Made by a program: the position numbers and the translations under genes. From contig JACPFT010000017.1 in NCBI GenBank assembly GCA_016182845.1, forward strand, positions 62,001 through 126,000: DNA of 64,000 nt. The letters run 5' to 3'. This stretch comes from Gammaproteobacteria bacterium. Its GTDB lineage: Bacteria > Pseudomonadota > Gammaproteobacteria > Enterobacterales > Permianibacteraceae. Below the pieces are notes generated by a model. It made no database searches, was not told where the DNA came from, and saw only the letters and a list, made by a program, of their open reading frames with translations. This document shows positions 44,051 through 52,160 of the stretch, piece after piece (the first letter of the stretch is position 1; each line of letters starts with the position of its first letter).

Positions 44051-44299
44051 ATGTTCCGCTTGTCCGAGAAACTGTTCTCTCATCTGGGGGTGGTGCGCCC
44101 GCGCGAATCCGCCCTGATGTTCGACCCGGCCCTGCCCCAGGGCTGGATCCAGACCCGCACGTACTACGGCCCGGACCGCCGCCTCGGCGAGCGCCGCGGA
44201 GGCGTGGAGCGCCGGGAAACGCCGCGTTCCGGCCTGAACTGGTGGCGCAGCGCCGACCGCCGGGCCGCGCTCGATCGACGACAACCGGCCGCCAACTAG
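44051..44299 (+). CDS. Small Arg-rich GPDRR/ERR protein, copy B
   Basis: The 82-residue protein has an N-terminal extension (MFRLSEKLFSHLGVVRPRES) absent from copy A. The shared core is YYGPDRRLGERRGGVERR, then PRSGLNWWRSADRRAALDRR. Shared residues across a coding frame free of stops support this being a real gene rather than a shadow. GGAG lies ten bases upstream. A strong hairpin at 44310 follows the stop. Function unknown. Confidence 0.72.
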   Translation: MFRLSEKLFSHLGVVRPRESALMFDPALPQGWIQTRTYYGPDRRLGERRGGVERRETPRSGLNWWRSADRRAALDRRQPAAN

Positions 44300-44309
44300 T
44301 CGGGCCCCA

Positions 44310-44330
44310 GCCTCTCAGGCTCTGAGAGGC
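44310..44330. terminator. Perfect hairpin between convergent genes
   Basis: GCCTCTCAG and CTGAGAGGC pair exactly around GCT. The hairpin lies between the Arg-rich gene B and the stop of the MocR-type regulator (44333), and probably ends transcription from both sides, although no T-run is present. Confidence 0.65.
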
Positions 44331-44332
44331 AC

Positions 44333-45805
44333 TCAGCGCCAGACGCTGGCCAGGAGCGCCGCCAGGACCGTGGTGGCGCGCTGGATCTCCTGTTGCTCCA
44401 CCCCCGCATACCCCAGCACCAGGCCGGAGGGCGTGGCATTGAGCCCGTAGAGCGACAGAGGCCTTAGGTTCAGACCGCGCGCCGCGCCCAGGCGGCTCAG
44501 GGCCAGATCGTCCAGGCCGGCGGGCAGGCGCGCGGTCAGGTGCATGCCCGCCTCGCCGCCGGACAGGGGCAGATCCTCGCCGATATGCCGGGTCCAGGCC
44601 TCGCGCAGGACCTGTTGGCGCTCGGCATAGAGCAGGCGCATGCGCCGGATATGCGCGGTCAAGCGCCCCTCGCGGATGAACTCGGCCAGGGCCGCCTGGT
44701 GGGTCTGGTGGCCCTCGTGATGCACGCGCCGCAAAAGCCTGGCCCCCGCCTCGGCCAGGGGCTCGGGCAGGACCAGATAGCCTAGGCGCAGTGCCGGGAA
44801 CAGGATCTTGGAGAAGGTGCCCAGGTAGAACACCCGACCGCCGCCGTCCAGGCCCTGCAAGGAGGCCAGCGGCGAGCCGGAATAGCGGAACTCCGAATCG
44901 TAATCGTCCTCGACGATATAGCTGTCATGGCGCTCGGCCAGGGCCAGGAGGGCGCGGCGCCGAGTCAGGGACATGACCGCGCCGCTGGGATACTGGTGGG
45001 AGGGCGTGACATAGAGCAGGCGCGGCCGCGCCGCCCAGGGCACGCCGTCCAGGTCCAGGCCCTCCTCGTCCACGGGCACCGGGTAGAGCTCCAGGCCATT
45101 GGCCTGCATCACCGAGCGCGCGCCCAGATAGCCCGGATCCTCGATCACGGCGGCATCGCCCGGATCGGTGACCAGGCGCAGGGCCAGCTCCAGACCCTGC
45201 TGGGCGCCGGCGGTGATGACGATCTGCTCGGGCCGGCAGCGCACGGCGCGCACCACCCCCAGGTATTCGGCGACGGCCTGCTTCAGGGCCGGCAAGCCGC
45301 CGCCGCGCCCATAGTCCAGGTCCGCCAGGCGCGCGCCGCGCCAGTGCTTGGCGAGCAGGCGCTGCCAGTCCTTGTGGGGGAATTGGCGCAGCTCGGGCAA
45401 ACCGGGCAGGAAGGCCGTGCCGGTCTCGGTGCGCGCGATGTCGGTGCCCGAGAGAACCAGCTGCGCCCGGCGCGACAGACGCAGGCTAGTGGCCGGGGCC
45501 GGCGTCGCGGCGCTGGCCGCCTCCAGGTAGTGATCCGGCAGGGTGTCGGCGACGAAGGAACCGGCGCCGACCCGGCTGACCACATAGCCCTCGGCCACCA
45601 ACTGCTCGAAAGCGCCGGCCACGGTGTTGCGGCCCAGGGCCAGATCCTCGGCCAACTGACGGGTCGAGGGCAGTTTGCGGCCCGGGGCGATGCGCCGCGC
45701 CAGGATGGCCTCGCGGATCAGGAAGTAGAGCTGCCGCTGCAGGGACTCGCCGCGCGCCCTATCCAGGCGCCCGCTCAGCATCTCCGCCAGCCAGATCGAG
45801 GGCAT
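44333..45805 (-). CDS. MocR/PdxR-type regulator (GntR helix-turn-helix fused to aminotransferase fold)
   Basis: The 490-residue protein starts with a GntR winged helix (SLQRQLYFLIREAILARRIA, then GRKLPSTRQLAEDLALGRNT). An aminotransferase-I-like domain follows, with the PLP lysine in FYLGTFSKILFPALRLGYL and conserved IVEDDYDSEFRYSG. Members sense PLP or amino compounds; targets vary. It is divergent from the four-GNAT operon at 45906, 100 bases away, so it likely controls that operon. AAGGA precedes the ATG. Confidence 0.92.
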   Translation of the reverse strand: MPSIWLAEMLSGRLDRARGESLQRQLYFLIREAILARRIAPGRKLPSTRQLAEDLALGRNTVAGAFEQLVAEGYVVSRVGAGSFVADTLPDHYLEAASAATPAPATSLRLSRRAQLVLSGTDIARTETGTAFLPGLPELRQFPHKDWQRLLAKHWRGARLADLDYGRGGGLPALKQAVAEYLGVVRAVRCRPEQIVITAGAQQGLELALRLVTDPGDAAVIEDPGYLGARSVMQANGLELYPVPVDEEGLDLDGVPWAARPRLLYVTPSHQYPSGAVMSLTRRRALLALAERHDSYIVEDDYDSEFRYSGSPLASLQGLDGGGRVFYLGTFSKILFPALRLGYLVLPEPLAEAGARLLRRVHHEGHQTHQAALAEFIREGRLTAHIRRMRLLYAERQQVLREAWTRHIGEDLPLSGGEAGMHLTARLPAGLDDLALSRLGAARGLNLRPLSLYGLNATPSGLVLGYAGVEQQEIQRATTVLAALLASVWR

Positions 45806-45905
45806 ACGCTATTCCTTCTCCCGCCCGTTTGTGCACGCCGCCCTGACGGGTCGGTCGGCATGGTGTAGTCTGTGGCCCTGTGCATGCACCGCAACAAGGA
45901 GTCCC

Positions 45906-46364
45906 GTGAGCATCGACGCCATCCGCAACGGCTATGTGCTGAGCACCGACAAGAGCCGCATCGACGTGCCCACGGTGCACGCCTTCATGCAGGATTCCTA
46001 TTGGGCGGCCGACCGCCCCATGTCCACCCTGCGCCTGGCCATCGACAATTCCATCTGCTTCGGCATCTACAAGGACCGAAACCAGGTGGGCTTCGCCCGC
46101 GTGGTCACCGACGGCGCCACCTTCGCCTGGCTCTGCGATGTCTATATCGCCCACGCCCACCGGGGCCTCGGCCTGTCCACCTGGCTGATGGAAGGCATCC
46201 TCGCCCACCCGGACCTGCAGAACCTGCAGCGTTGGCTCCTGGCCACCAAGGACAGCCACGGCCTCTACGAACGCTACGGCTTCAGCGCCCCCCACAAACC
46301 GGAGCGGCTGATGGAGCGCTACGACGAGAGCGCCTACCGGCGCAGCCCCAATCTCGGCGACTGA
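45906..46364 (+). CDS. GNAT acetyltransferase 1 of 4
   Basis: The 152-residue protein starts at GTG with AAGGAG five bases upstream. The acetyl-CoA site is in VYIAHAHRGLGLSTWLMEGI, preceded by QVGFARVVTDGATFAWLCDV. It closely resembles the next gene (SYWAA near the start, WLLATKDSHGLYERYGF against WLLATRDAHGLYAGYGW), so they are diverged duplicates. The substrate is unknown. It is the first gene of the run controlled from the divergent MocR-type regulator. Confidence 0.88.
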   Translation: MSIDAIRNGYVLSTDKSRIDVPTVHAFMQDSYWAADRPMSTLRLAIDNSICFGIYKDRNQVGFARVVTDGATFAWLCDVYIAHAHRGLGLSTWLMEGILAHPDLQNLQRWLLATKDSHGLYERYGFSAPHKPERLMERYDESAYRRSPNLGD

Positions 46365-46380
46365 GACCGTTCTCGGCATA

Positions 46381-46425
46381 ATGGCTCTATCATAGCGTCG
46401 AAAGTGGCACTTTTCGAGGAGCCAT
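46381..46425. promoter_or_regulatory. Nested hairpin between the first two GNAT genes
   Basis: The outer arms are ATGGCTC (46381-46387) and GAGCCAT (46419-46425). Inside, TCGAAAGT pairs with ACTTTTCGA (46398-46417) around GGC with one extra T. It could be an operator, an attenuator or an internal terminator controlling the last three GNAT genes. Confidence 0.5.
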
Positions 46426-46496
46426 AATCGGCCTAGTCTCGGAACTCCCCCGTGCCGACAGCCATTCCGGCCCGGCACGCTGCCAGCGGAGTCCCC

Positions 46497-46934
46497 ATGC
46501 ACTGCCACCCGCCCCACCGTTTCAGCACCGACCCCGCCGAGATCACGCCGGAGGCGGTGCACAACTTCCTACGCAACAGCTATTGGGCCGCCGGCCGCAG
46601 TCTGGCGCATCAGCGTGCCGCCATGAGCCATTCCCTGAACTACGGCCTCCTCGCCGATGGACAGCTCCTCGCCTATGCCCGGGTGGTCAGCGATCGCACG
46701 ACCTTCGCCTACCTCTGCGATGTCATCGTGCACCCGGCCCATCGCGGCCGGGGCCTGGGCAAGACCCTGCTGGCCGAAGTGCATGCCCGTCCCGAGCTGC
46801 AGGGCCTGCGCCGTTGGCTGCTGGCGACTCGCGACGCCCATGGCCTCTACGCCGGCTACGGCTGGCAGCCCCTGGCCAATGTGCCGGTCTGGATGGAGCA
46901 GTACCGCCCCGATGCGGAGCCCGTCCATGACTGA
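46497..46934 (+). CDS. GNAT acetyltransferase 2 of 4
   Basis: The 145-residue protein has FLRNSYWAAGRS near the start, LAYARVVSDRTTFAYLCDVI and the acetyl-CoA loop HPAHRGRGLGKTLLAEV, ending with WMEQYRPDAEPVHD. The parallels with GNAT 1 are strong throughout, showing tandem duplication. The ATG at 46497 has GCGGAG upstream. It overlaps GNAT 3 by eight bases. Confidence 0.9.
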   Translation: MHCHPPHRFSTDPAEITPEAVHNFLRNSYWAAGRSLAHQRAAMSHSLNYGLLADGQLLAYARVVSDRTTFAYLCDVIVHPAHRGRGLGKTLLAEVHARPELQGLRRWLLATRDAHGLYAGYGWQPLANVPVWMEQYRPDAEPVHD

Positions 46935-47376
46935 GTTCCACCTACGCCGCGCCGGCCCGGACGAGCTCGCCGCGCTGCTGCCCCTGTTCCAGGCCTACCG
47001 GGACTTCTACCGCTGCCCGGCCGACGCGGCCGGCTGTGCGAACTATCTGGCCCAGCGCCTGGCGGAACCGGCCACCGGCATCGCCCTGGCCACGATAGCC
47101 GGGGCGGCGCGCGGCTTCGTGCAGCTCTTCCCCCAGCCCAGCTCCTTGAGCCTGGGGACCAGCTACTACCTGAGCGATCTCTATGTGGCCCCCGAGGCCC
47201 GGCGCCTGGGCCTGGCGGCCGCCCTGCTGGACTGGGCCAGGCACTTCGCCCACGCCCAGGGCGCCCGTGGCCTCAGCCTGGAGACCGCCCGCGACAACCA
47301 TGCCGCCCAAGCCCTCTACCGCCGACTGGGCTGGCGCCTGGACGAGCACTTCCTGACTTTCCGCCACGAGGACTGA
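46927..47376 (+). CDS. GNAT acetyltransferase 3 of 4
   Basis: The 149-residue protein opens with TEFHLRRAGPDELAALLPLF and has the cofactor-binding region SDLYVAPEARRLGLAAALLD, then ARGLSLETARDNHAAQALYR. This is the RimI-like end pattern, with YRRLGWRLDEHF. It is not a close copy of GNAT 1 or 2 and probably has a different substrate. It starts inside the end of GNAT 2, so translation is coupled. Confidence 0.9.
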   Translation: MTEFHLRRAGPDELAALLPLFQAYRDFYRCPADAAGCANYLAQRLAEPATGIALATIAGAARGFVQLFPQPSSLSLGTSYYLSDLYVAPEARRLGLAAALLDWARHFAHAQGARGLSLETARDNHAAQALYRRLGWRLDEHFLTFRHED

Positions 47377-47378
47377 AC

Positions 47379-47798
47379 ATGAACACCATCCGCCTGTTGA
47401 GCGAGGACGACCTGCCCGCCGCCTACCCGGTCATGGCCCAGCTGCGCCCCCATCTGTCCGAGGACGCCTTCATCACCCAATGCGCCGTACAGTTCGCCGA
47501 GGGCTTCCAACTCGCAGGCCTGGAACAGGGCGGCCGGCTGCGCGCCCTGGCCGGTTTCCGCATCCACCACAAGCTGGTGAGCGGCAAGACCCTGTACGTG
47601 GACGACCTGGTCACCGACGGCGACAGCCGCTCGGCCGGCCACGGCGCCGCCCTGATCGCCTGGCTCCGGAACTATGGCCGGGAACGGGGCTGCGCCCTCC
47701 TGAGCCTGGATTCCGGCGTGCAACGCTTCGCCGCCCACCGCTTCTACCTGCGCGAGCGCTTCGACATCGGCGCCCACCACTTCATCCTGGAGCTGTGA
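47379..47798 (+). CDS. GNAT acetyltransferase 4 of 4
   Basis: The 139-residue protein starts MNTIRLLSEDDLPAAYPVMA two bases after GNAT 3, with GAGGA upstream. The acetyl-CoA region is in LYVDDLVTDGDSRSAGHGAA near residue 72, followed by LISWL-like ALIAWLRNYGRERGC and HRFYLRERFDIGAHHFILEL. It resembles GNATs that have a short loop in place of RGxGxA. It ends the operon. Confidence 0.87.
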   Translation: MNTIRLLSEDDLPAAYPVMAQLRPHLSEDAFITQCAVQFAEGFQLAGLEQGGRLRALAGFRIHHKLVSGKTLYVDDLVTDGDSRSAGHGAALIAWLRNYGRERGCALLSLDSGVQRFAAHRFYLRERFDIGAHHFILEL

Positions 47799-47922
47799 GG
47801 GAAAGCCCGTGTACAGGCCCGCCGCCTTTCGCCTGGCCGACCCTAAGGGATTTTGACCTGGCCAACGGGGCCATCTGCCTGGCATCCTCATGGGTTAACG
47901 ACTCAGCAAGCTGGAGCACAGC

Positions 47923-48990
47923 ATGGACCTTAAGGCAATTTGTTTCTTGGGCGCGTTCTGGAGTGGAAGTGCTTTCGCTGGCGATTCTACAGCGCTGCTC
48001 ATCGATGACGATGCTTACCTCCACCCACAAGTCCTGGTCGAGGTTGAGCCTGGGCGCAAGCTCAATCTGTACTGTACCGGGACCGGCAGCCCCACGGTCG
48101 TCTTCGACGCCGGCCTCACTGACCCGATGAATGTATGGGGCTTCGTACACCCGGCAATATCCAAGAAAACGCGCGCATGTTCTTATGATCGCGGCGGCAT
48201 CGGCTTCAGCGACGAGCCGAGGCGCGCATCCACCAGCGCCAATATCATGGACGATCTGCACAAACTCCTGGCGGCAGCGCACATCGACCCGCCCTATGTG
48301 CTGGTCGGGCACTCCGCGGCCGGGCTCAATATGAAGCTGTATGCATACACCTATCCTAAAGACATCGCCGGGATGGTTCTGGTCGACCCATCGCATGAAG
48401 ACCAGCGAGACGAATTTCGTAAACTCGACCCTCGAAAGCTCGGTGCCGAGGACTGGGACACTCAAGTGGTGAATCCCGGTTTGGATCTGCGTCGGGACTG
48501 CATCAAAGCTGCAGGCGCCGGCCTAGTACCCGGAACGGATGAATATAAGAAATGCGGATTTCCCCAGTATCCGCAGCTTAGTAAGCCCGTTCAGGCTGCG
48601 ACGGTCCGCATGCAGATGACGGCAAGCTTTCAAAAAGTGCAGCTATCCGAGGAAGAGAATGTCTTCCGGGCCAGTGCGAACGAGGTGCGGGCCGCTCGTC
48701 GCAGCCTAGGCAAATTACCGCTGATTGTGCTGACGGCAGATCACCCGGCCCCTCCAACAAAGCCCCTCTCAGCAGCAGACCTCTCGCTCCGGGAGGCGCG
48801 ATATGCGCTGTGGGCCAAGCTGGGCCAAGAGACCGCCAAGATGTCGTCTCGCGGCATCAATCGAATCGTCCAAGGCGCCGGGCATGTTATCCAGCTCGAG
48901 AAGCCGGAAGCCGTGATCGATGCGATTGAGGATGTCCTTGGGATGACGCGAGAAAAGAAACCGGGGACGGACCACGGTTTCACAAGATGA
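47923..48990 (+). CDS. Exported alpha/beta hydrolase
   Basis: The 355-residue protein has a signal peptide (LKAICFLGAFWSGSAFAGDS). The nucleophile elbow VLVGHSAAGLNMKLYAYTYP is near residue 127, preceded by ACSYDRGGIGFSDEP. The late histidine is in VQGAGHVIQLEKPEAV. The acid residue is probably in the strand VLTADHP. Esterase-like activity is likely; the substrate is unknown. Its GC content is lower than that of the neighbours and it is followed by a repeat-filled desert, which hints at recent acquisition. Confidence 0.85.
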   Translation: MDLKAICFLGAFWSGSAFAGDSTALLIDDDAYLHPQVLVEVEPGRKLNLYCTGTGSPTVVFDAGLTDPMNVWGFVHPAISKKTRACSYDRGGIGFSDEPRRASTSANIMDDLHKLLAAAHIDPPYVLVGHSAAGLNMKLYAYTYPKDIAGMVLVDPSHEDQRDEFRKLDPRKLGAEDWDTQVVNPGLDLRRDCIKAAGAGLVPGTDEYKKCGFPQYPQLSKPVQAATVRMQMTASFQKVQLSEEENVFRASANEVRAARRSLGKLPLIVLTADHPAPPTKPLSAADLSLREARYALWAKLGQETAKMSSRGINRIVQGAGHVIQLEKPEAVIDAIEDVLGMTREKKPGTDHGFTR

Positions 48991-49612
48991 GGGTACTGGT
49001 TTCCCCTCCCCCTTGCACGGCCGGGTTTCGGCCCGGCGGCCGCCTTACTTGAGCTGCGCTGAAGCACACCCCGAGGCTTGCCGGCTTCGCCGGTTCCCTG
49101 CGCTTCTCGGTCAAACCGGGGGTCTGGCCAAGAGCACATCCTAAGTCCCCGGGCCAGACGCTCGGCATTCGGAGGACCGAAAGTCCGGGGCTGGACCACA
49201 GGTCCAGCCCGTTCGGCGGGGAAATGGTCCATTGGACCTTTTCCTTGATCCGCCTCACCCATGCCGAGCCCCTAAAGGGCTATTCGCGGTTTGCCCTGCG
49301 ATGCTCGGCGGCGCCTAGGGGCCCGGGGGAACACCCTCTCCCTAGCCCTCTCCCGTCGAGGGAGAGGGGACAAGATCGGCGCGCGACGCGCGCCTCTTCG
49401 CGAATCCGCGAAGGCGGATTCGCTCTTTTGGGCGCCCTGTGCAGCGCCGAGCACTGGAGGCCAAAGTGGAATCAGCTCGGAGGGGCGCGGCATGGACGCC
49501 GCGCTTCCGGCCTGGGGACAGGGATGGCCCCTGGCCGGAACCCACTTTGGCTGAAGCGCGCAGGGGACCCGGAGCGAAAGCTCCGGGCGTGACACCGGGC
49601 TGCATTTCTTTG

Positions 49613-49644
49613 GTTACTTTCTTTGGGCACACAAAGAAAGTAAC
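49613..49644. repeat. Perfect inverted repeat GTTACTTTCTTTG
   Basis: The 13-base arms at 49613-49625 and 49632-49644 pair exactly around GGCACA. It is AT-rich inside GC-rich surroundings. Similar units are widespread in intergenic DNA of related bacteria and give spurious short proteins when translated. Confidence 0.75.
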
Positions 49645-49704
49645 TCGCCCGCCGAGGCGAGACTCGGCCGTGTGACAGCAATCATGAAACCAAAGTATTC
49701 CATT

Positions 49705-49741
49705 GCCACCGACTGGGTCCCCGCCTGCGCGGGGACGACGG
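49705..49741. repeat. Second exact copy of a 37-base dispersed repeat
   Basis: The segment is identical to 29073-29109 over all 37 bases and contains the stem TCCCCGC/GCGGGGA. In both places it is next to an arm of the TCGACAGGCTCAGG family. Confidence 0.8.
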
Positions 49742-49840
49742 CATAATCCGGTAATGCCGAGTCCTTCGATACGCCGCCTTCCAAGAGCTGATCGGAGCCT
49801 GTCCCCGCGAAGGAGGGGGACCAACGGCGGTTCCATGCTC

Positions 49841-49877
49841 GCCCGTTCACCCTTCGACAGGCTCAGGGCGAACGGGC
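49841..49877. repeat. Hairpin of the CTTCGACAGGCTCAGG family
   Basis: GCCCGTTC and GAACGGGC close a stem around the core CCTTCGACAGGCTCAGGG. It is related to the element inserted in the HAD gene (4591-4676). Confidence 0.7.
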
Positions 49878-49913
49878 ATTTTTCGCTCAGAGGGATTTGA
49901 AGACGCCGCCGCG

Positions 49914-51233
49914 CTACTCCTCCACCCCCTTCACCAAGCCCCGCCGCTGGGTCACCGCGTACAGCAGGCTGGCCACCGCCAGCGTCGTCAACAGCGCGCT
50001 CCACTCCGCGACGGTGATCGAAGTCAGCAGCCAGGCGATCAAGGCCACGGTGAGCAGCGGCACCAGCGGGCCGCCGGGGACCTTGAAGGGCAGGCCGCCG
50101 CCCTGTTGGACGCCGCGCCGGCGCAGCAGCAGGGTGGCCAGCGCCACGGCGGCGTAGAGCAACAAGGCGGCGAGGTTGGAGATCACGGCCAGCTGCTCGA
50201 AGGAATTGAAGATGGCCACGAAGAGCAAGAGCGTGCATTGCACGAGGATGGCGACATGGGGCGTGCGGTAGTCCCGGTGCACGGCGGCCAGCGGCTTGGG
50301 CAAGAGCCCCTCGTCGGCGAATTTCCACAGGGCGCGGGGCACGGCCAGGGTCATGCCGCTGACATAACCGAACATGGAGATGCTGGCGCCGATCAAGAGC
50401 AGTAAATACCCGGGTTGGCCCAGGAAGGCCTCGGCGGCGAAGGCCAGGGGGGCGACCGTGGCTTCGGCCAGGCGCGGGCCCAAGAGGCCCTGGGCCACCA
50501 GGTGCACGGCCAGGTACAACAGGGTCACGCCGATCATGGCCAGGGCGAGGGCACGCGGTACGGTGCGCGCCGGGTCCTTCACTTCGCCGCTGGGCACCAG
50601 GGCGCTCTCCACGCCGCTGAAGGCGAAGATCAGAATGATGGCGGCACGGGCCAGATCGGCGGCGGCGGGCATGCGCTCGATGATCAGGTTGTCCGGGGTG
50701 ATGAAGAACACGCCCACGCCGACGAAGACCAGGAGGGGCAGGAGCTTGGCGACGCTGGCGACCAGGATGAGGCGCGTGCCCTGTTCGACGCCGCGCACAT
50801 TGACGGCGGCCAAGAGGCCGAAGGTCGCGACCAGGATGGCGATGCGCGCCGAGGGCAGGCCGATGAGGGTGGCGACGCCTTCGGCGAAGGCCGAGGCCAC
50901 GCCGGCCACGGCGGTTGTGCCCACCATCCACAAGAGCACGCCGGCCAGGAAGCCGGCGTAGCGGCCGAAGACCGCCTCGATATAGGCATAGGGGCCGCCG
51001 GTCTGGGCGACGCGGCTGCCGGCCTCGGCGAAGCACAGCACGACGCAGGCCATGACCGCCGCGCAGATGAGGTAGACGAAGGGCGCGGCGGAACCGGCGG
51101 CGGCCGCCGCGCCGGCGGGCAGGCGGAAGATGCCGCCGCCCACGGTGCAGTTGAAGATGGCGGCCGATAGGCCGAGGACGCCGACGGCGCGGATGAAACC
51201 GGGGCTGGAGGCCGCCGGAGTGGACTCGGACAT
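49914..51233 (-). CDS. APC-superfamily amino acid permease
   Basis: The 439-residue protein has about twelve membrane helices. It begins with the family signature VGVLGLSAAIFNCTVGGGIF, followed by RLPAG and TGGPYAYIEAVFGRYAGF, and has the mid-protein FAFSGVESALVPSGEVKDPA. It imports or exchanges an unidentified amino acid at the inner membrane. GGGAG precedes the ATG at 51233; the ATG at 51245 is less well placed. It is divergent from the ceramidase-like gene. Confidence 0.9.
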   Translation of the reverse strand: MSESTPAASSPGFIRAVGVLGLSAAIFNCTVGGGIFRLPAGAAAAAGSAAPFVYLICAAVMACVVLCFAEAGSRVAQTGGPYAYIEAVFGRYAGFLAGVLLWMVGTTAVAGVASAFAEGVATLIGLPSARIAILVATFGLLAAVNVRGVEQGTRLILVASVAKLLPLLVFVGVGVFFITPDNLIIERMPAAADLARAAIILIFAFSGVESALVPSGEVKDPARTVPRALALAMIGVTLLYLAVHLVAQGLLGPRLAEATVAPLAFAAEAFLGQPGYLLLLIGASISMFGYVSGMTLAVPRALWKFADEGLLPKPLAAVHRDYRTPHVAILVQCTLLLFVAIFNSFEQLAVISNLAALLLYAAVALATLLLRRRGVQQGGGLPFKVPGGPLVPLLTVALIAWLLTSITVAEWSALLTTLAVASLLYAVTQRRGLVKGVEE

Positions 51234-51398
51234 GGGAGCTCCCAAGATCAGGTAATTTCGCTTGATAGCATGGCGGCGCCGGGAAAGGGAAATGCCCTTC
51301 GGCTATGGATACGGTTGAAAAGGTTTGTAACGCTTGGGGTTTCATGGCGGGGCCGGTTTTCCGATAGGCTCGGAACAGGTTTCATTTCGGAAATGCTC

Positions 51399-52160
51399 AT
51401 GCCCGCCCCGTCCCGCCCCTGGCTGCTCCTATTGGCCGCCCTCGCCGCTGCCGCCCTGCTCCTGGCCGCCGGTCCCATTCCCCAGCCGGAGAATTATCAC
51501 GCCTTCGTCGATACCCGTGCCTGGCTTGGCCTGCCCAATGGCGCGGATGTCCTGTCCAACCTGCCCTTCCTGCTGGTGGGTCTGGCGGGCTTATGGCGGC
51601 TGCGCGGCGCGTCCCCGGCCTTGCCGGCCTGGCGGCTGTTTTTCCTGGCCGTGGCCCTGACCGCCTTCGGTTCGGCCTGGTATCACCTGGCGCCGGACAA
51701 TACGCGCCTGGTCTGGGACCGCCTGCCCATCGCCCTGGCCTGCGCCGCCCTCAGCTGCGCGGTCCTGGCGGAGCGGGTGCACTCTGGTTTCGCGCGCCTG
51801 GGGCTAATCCTGGCCTCGCCGCTCGCCCTGCTCAGCGTCTGGCATTGGTCCTGGACGGTGGCGAGGGGCGCGGAGGATCTGCGCGCCTATTTGTACGTGC
51901 AATTCCTGCCCATGCTGATCGTCCTGCTCATCCTCGCCCTGTATCCGCTGCCCAGCGGCGAGCGTCGGCGCTGGGGCGGGATGCTGGGCCTGTATGCCCT
52001 GGCCAAGGCGGCGGAGCTGTCCGATGGGCCGATCTATGCCTTCACCGGCTTTGTCAGCGGTCATAGCCTGAAGCATCTCTTGGCCGGCTGGGCGGCCTGG
52101 CAGGTGGCGGCTCTGCTGCGGGGGCGTCGTCAGGCCGCCGACTGTTGGCGCTCGGAGTAG
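51399..52160 (+). CDS. Ceramidase-like (alkaline phytoceramidase family) membrane protein
   Basis: The 253-residue protein has about seven membrane helices. The metal-site pattern of this family is visible in FGSAWYHLAPDNTRLVWDRL near residue 85 and in the late HSLKHLLAGWAAW. ADVLSNLPFLLVGLAGLW near residue 45 also fits. Family members hydrolyse ceramides in eukaryotes; bacterial relatives are uncharacterised. The ATG at 51399 is chosen by GGAA spacing, though 51393 is possible. Its end overlaps the convergent HD-GYP gene by 31 bases. Confidence 0.82.
   Translation: MPAPSRPWLLLLAALAAAALLLAAGPIPQPENYHAFVDTRAWLGLPNGADVLSNLPFLLVGLAGLWRLRGASPALPAWRLFFLAVALTAFGSAWYHLAPDNTRLVWDRLPIALACAALSCAVLAERVHSGFARLGLILASPLALLSVWHWSWTVARGAEDLRAYLYVQFLPMLIVLLILALYPLPSGERRRWGGMLGLYALAKAAELSDGPIYAFTGFVSGHSLKHLLAGWAAWQVAALLRGRRQAADCWRSE

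Larger units (their letters stand above)
48991..49913. other. Repeat-filled gene desert
   Basis: No frame here looks like a native gene. Elements visible in order: short hairpins such as CTGGACC/GGTCCAG (about 49190-49215); a CCCTCTCCC hairpin (49346-49368); GCGAATCCGC-type inverted units (about 49395-49425); a 13-base perfect stem GTTACTTTCTTTG/CAAAGAAAGTAAC (49613-49644); the 37-base repeat shared with 29073 (49705-49741); and a CCTTCGACAGGCTCAGG hairpin (49841-49877). The stretch seems to be a landing zone for small mobile repeats. Confidence 0.65.

Noticed and set aside
49224-49592. Short frames in the 49 kb desert as genes
   Set aside because: They translate hairpin repeats into low-complexity peptides and have no ribosome binding sites.
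49342-51345. Long frame of 667 codons opposite/out of frame with the APC permease
   Set aside because: It is rich in Arg, Pro and His as expected for a GC shadow, and the true permease frame in 49914-51233 has clear family motifs.
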